DNA of 64,000 nucleotides, from NCBI GenBank assembly GCA_947573605.1, contig CANPGM010000006.1, positions 1 through 64,000 on the forward strand, in the 5' to 3' direction. The notes beneath the pieces were generated by a model. It was not told the DNA's origin and did no database searches. It was given only the letters and a program-made list of their open reading frames with translations. This document shows positions 63,301 to 64,000 of the stretch, one piece after another. This stretch comes from an uncultured Roseburia sp. (GTDB lineage Bacteria > Bacillota > Clostridia > Lachnospirales > Lachnospiraceae). Numbering within the stretch: the first letter of the stretch is position 1; the number at the start of each line of letters is the position of its first letter. The translations under genes were made by a program, and so were the position numbers.

Positions 63301-64000
63301 TTATTATAAATACTGTCTATCGTTTTTTTATACCATCCTGCATCAATCGGGAACGCAGATTTTCTGATATAACCATCTTCCGTAAAATATTCTGTTGAAC
63401 CACTGCTCTCCTCATCGAATTCCTCTGATATACCTTCTTTTGCTGTCCCTTCCCCAGCAATTCTTAAAAGTTCGGTATTATAATTTGCATTTACAGCGTC
63501 ATAACCACCCTTACTCAATACAGTTTTGTCATCGTACTCCCCATTCTGTTCGGACAGATGGTTTATTGCCCATAATACTGGTGAAAAAGAAAAGGTATTT
63601 TCCATATATTCCCCGTTAGCGCTGGTCTGCAGGCTTGCCCATGCAATTCTGTCTATATTCATTTCCGGGCGGTCGTCATCTTCTTCTCTCAGTATCTTTG
63701 CCAGTTCTCTGATACATGGCTCCCGCGTTATTTTTCCAATATAGACAGTCAGGTCGCCCCATCGTTTCATGCCATAATATCTGGCCATTTCCATTGCGGT
63801 TTCATAAGGATCCTTTTCCTTACCCATCTCACAAAAAATGCGTATTTTTCTTTCCTTACGTATTTTAGTGTCATACTCATTTTTCGACAGCAGAGCTTCT
63901 TTTTTTTCCTCATGTGCTTTATCTGCTTTTCTTTTATCCGAATCACTCCACTTTGGTATGTTATCCTGATTCAAAAACTCCATTGTATGCCAGTAATTCA
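60303..64000 (-). CDS. UPF1-like superfamily 1 helicase, N-terminus beyond the window
   Basis: ATP-driven helicase; the visible 1,232 codons are not the whole gene. An ATG lies at 63983, but the frame stays open to the edge and reads NYWHTMEFLNQD, a conserved helicase lead-in, so the real start is outside. Walker A is VNGPPGTGKTTLLKEI (about 394 from that ATG), Walker B LIIDEAGQASPQMAVGA (about 930), with FIISPFKTV, TVHTFQGKEADEVIFLLG and NVAVTRAKYRIYVVGD as motifs IV-VI. A coiled coil of about 200 residues is inserted at 590-810. Proteins of this type occur in defence islands. It is coupled to the CWB2 gene. Confidence 0.88.
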   Translation of the reverse strand, partial: NYWHTMEFLNQDNIPKWSDSDKRKADKAHEEKKEALLSKNEYDTKIRKERKIRIFCEMGKEKDPYETAMEMARYYGMKRWGDLTVYIGKITREPCIRELAKILREEDDDRPEMNIDRIAWASLQTSANGEYMENTFSFSPVLWAINHLSEQNGEYDDKTVLSKGGYDAVNANYNTELLRIAGEGTAKEGISEEFDEESSGSTEYFTEDGYIRKSAFPIDAGWYKKTIDSIYNNYIMGKIQPTNDKDIEDKCYVSFQLFLDDETIEEYRKWNSEKEFTGLSKTYFLKDIKTVMDKVNQLESGAYLQKWLFDYIYSGYQYRDGYQNDIMERTDLLNPSKENIEILTDFYLEKLDIRKSPLGKWPSGFRPSFMQQTAVNLAIEGYNSKACNKIFSVNGPPGTGKTTLLKEIIANNIVERAKLLAEYSDPDDAFEEMDFQQGNNTLNSYSDEAQHYYRLKNDRINDYGMLVASCNNGAVENITKELPLSSSVSESFLKMGETIEKGKSFNIYFTQYAASLLNRTKPIQKNKDYKEKVKNNSGKDKAKKKEKKVWGLISAPLGKRSNIQTFYRYAMYDLEENNDQKKEFQNRKDTENYRIAKKNFETQLKHVSEIRDKLSAKVECESKIKELEKKETISSNDYRKREELYSKELQSLSPQMEALDAAYREAGTDYERLKGEYFNAEQGMFELQQNIVGLNRDITFLGKLFKTNKTVDAMHLQEMYRMEYRKLENRRAEIERILPEYLNSVREKEMRCSDFHHKVEATQYAFHQEKMKFSNYAAAIKNDIYQENQKIKECEQFLNEALCSEKTGTRLDINFMEELLGEDTEKSTQAHADNPWFTQKYDLEREKLFYYAMKLHEAFITASNSCRQNLIGYFQMLGELKDKNGKRIVYKSDDINAAIQPWLQTLFLLVPVVSTTFASVNSFLKESGPGTIGTLIIDEAGQASPQMAVGALYRSRKAIIVGDPKQIEPVVTEDLDILRDAFRNDIYRAYRRKDFSVQHFADFMNPYGTWLNRGKEDEEWVGCPLVVHRRCISPMFDISNEISYNKMMKQKTDLPSEEKKKLFCMDKSCWINVVGKEAGGKNHFVKEQGEVVIELLNEVFKKNNYPSLFIISPFKTVIKSMESMIEGSSLLSDDWKKKMAGKIGTVHTFQGKEADEVIFLLGCDKEDRAKGAVGWVNANIVNVAVTRAKYRIYVVGDKETWEKSKYVEKLIEKLPVKDGKDFIKTAEAEDI

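Larger units (their letters stand above)
49290..64000. mobile_element. Probable integrated element (left end at the yoeB fragment; right end outside the window)
   Basis: A large serine recombinase gene abuts a gene cut in mid-codon, the normal position for the integrase next to its attachment site. To its right all genes are on the minus strand and are accessory: toxin-like effectors, surface proteins and a helicase. Base composition of the surface genes is visibly richer in GC than the flanking core. The right junction is not in the window, so the extent is a minimum and the surface/helicase part could be a separate island. Confidence 0.5.

Noticed and set aside
1-64000. CRISPR arrays, rRNA or tRNA genes
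   Set aside because: I saw no regularly spaced repeats and no tRNA-like or rRNA-like sequence on reading both strands; a covariance-model scan would be the decisive check.

Overview
The window looks like a chromosome segment of a spore-forming, Gram-positive anaerobe of the class Clostridia, most like the family Lachnospiraceae. The evidence is the spore genes (gpr, spoIIP, a GerMN lipoprotein, the 5' part of a pdaA-like deacetylase), Gram-positive surface proteins (dockerin, CWB2 and InlB-type repeats), a large two-headed acyl-CoA dehydratase activase, a clostridial-type GlnRS, and moderate GC. Species cannot be read from the sequence. I found no rRNA, tRNA or CRISPR array.

Region 1 (1-48.4 kb) is ordinary core genome, mostly on the minus strand. 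In order it holds: an AT-rich left edge with a partial gene; a subtilisin-like protease; a formate/nitrite-type transporter; asnB; a PAP2 phosphatase with a frameshifted neighbour; spoIIP-gpr; rpsT; holA; a probable cohesin-like anchor next to a giant dockerin-bearing M60 metalloprotease; an operon comEA - response regulator - histidine kinase - gerMN - comEC; a complete arginine block (argC-GNAT-argJ-argB-argD plus a solute-binding protein, divergent from argG, with ARG-box-like sites over the promoter); glnS-DUF2225-MocR; a rhomboid-like membrane protein; the dehydratase activase; a FliD-like pair with a sigma-28-like promoter; a MacB-type ABC transporter; and a divergent YtrA-type GntR/ABC operon.

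Region 2 (48.4-49.3 kb) is a scar. It carries the 5' part of a pdaA-like gene, the 3' part of a relB/dinJ antitoxin and the first 19 codons of a yoeB toxin, which is cut exactly where a large serine recombinase gene begins.

Region 3 (49.3-64 kb, running off the right edge) is probably an integrated element. It carries the serine recombinase, a small RNA candidate, and a tightly overlapping operon of effector-like genes: an 80-aa protein, a Fic AMPylase-like protein, a HipA/CtkA-like kinase, an 82-aa protein, and a DUF3791-DUF3990-DUF3791 trio. The Fic and kinase genes are unrelated but share the same first four and last seven codons, and a 39-bp exact repeat 1,009 bp apart brackets the kinase unit. 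Further right, a UPF1-like superfamily 1 helicase (N-terminus outside the window) is one base away from a CWB2 wall-binding protein, followed by a 1,256-aa InlB-repeat surface protein. A cytosolic helicase coupled to two exported proteins is unusual. These two clusters are the best candidates for an undescribed system.
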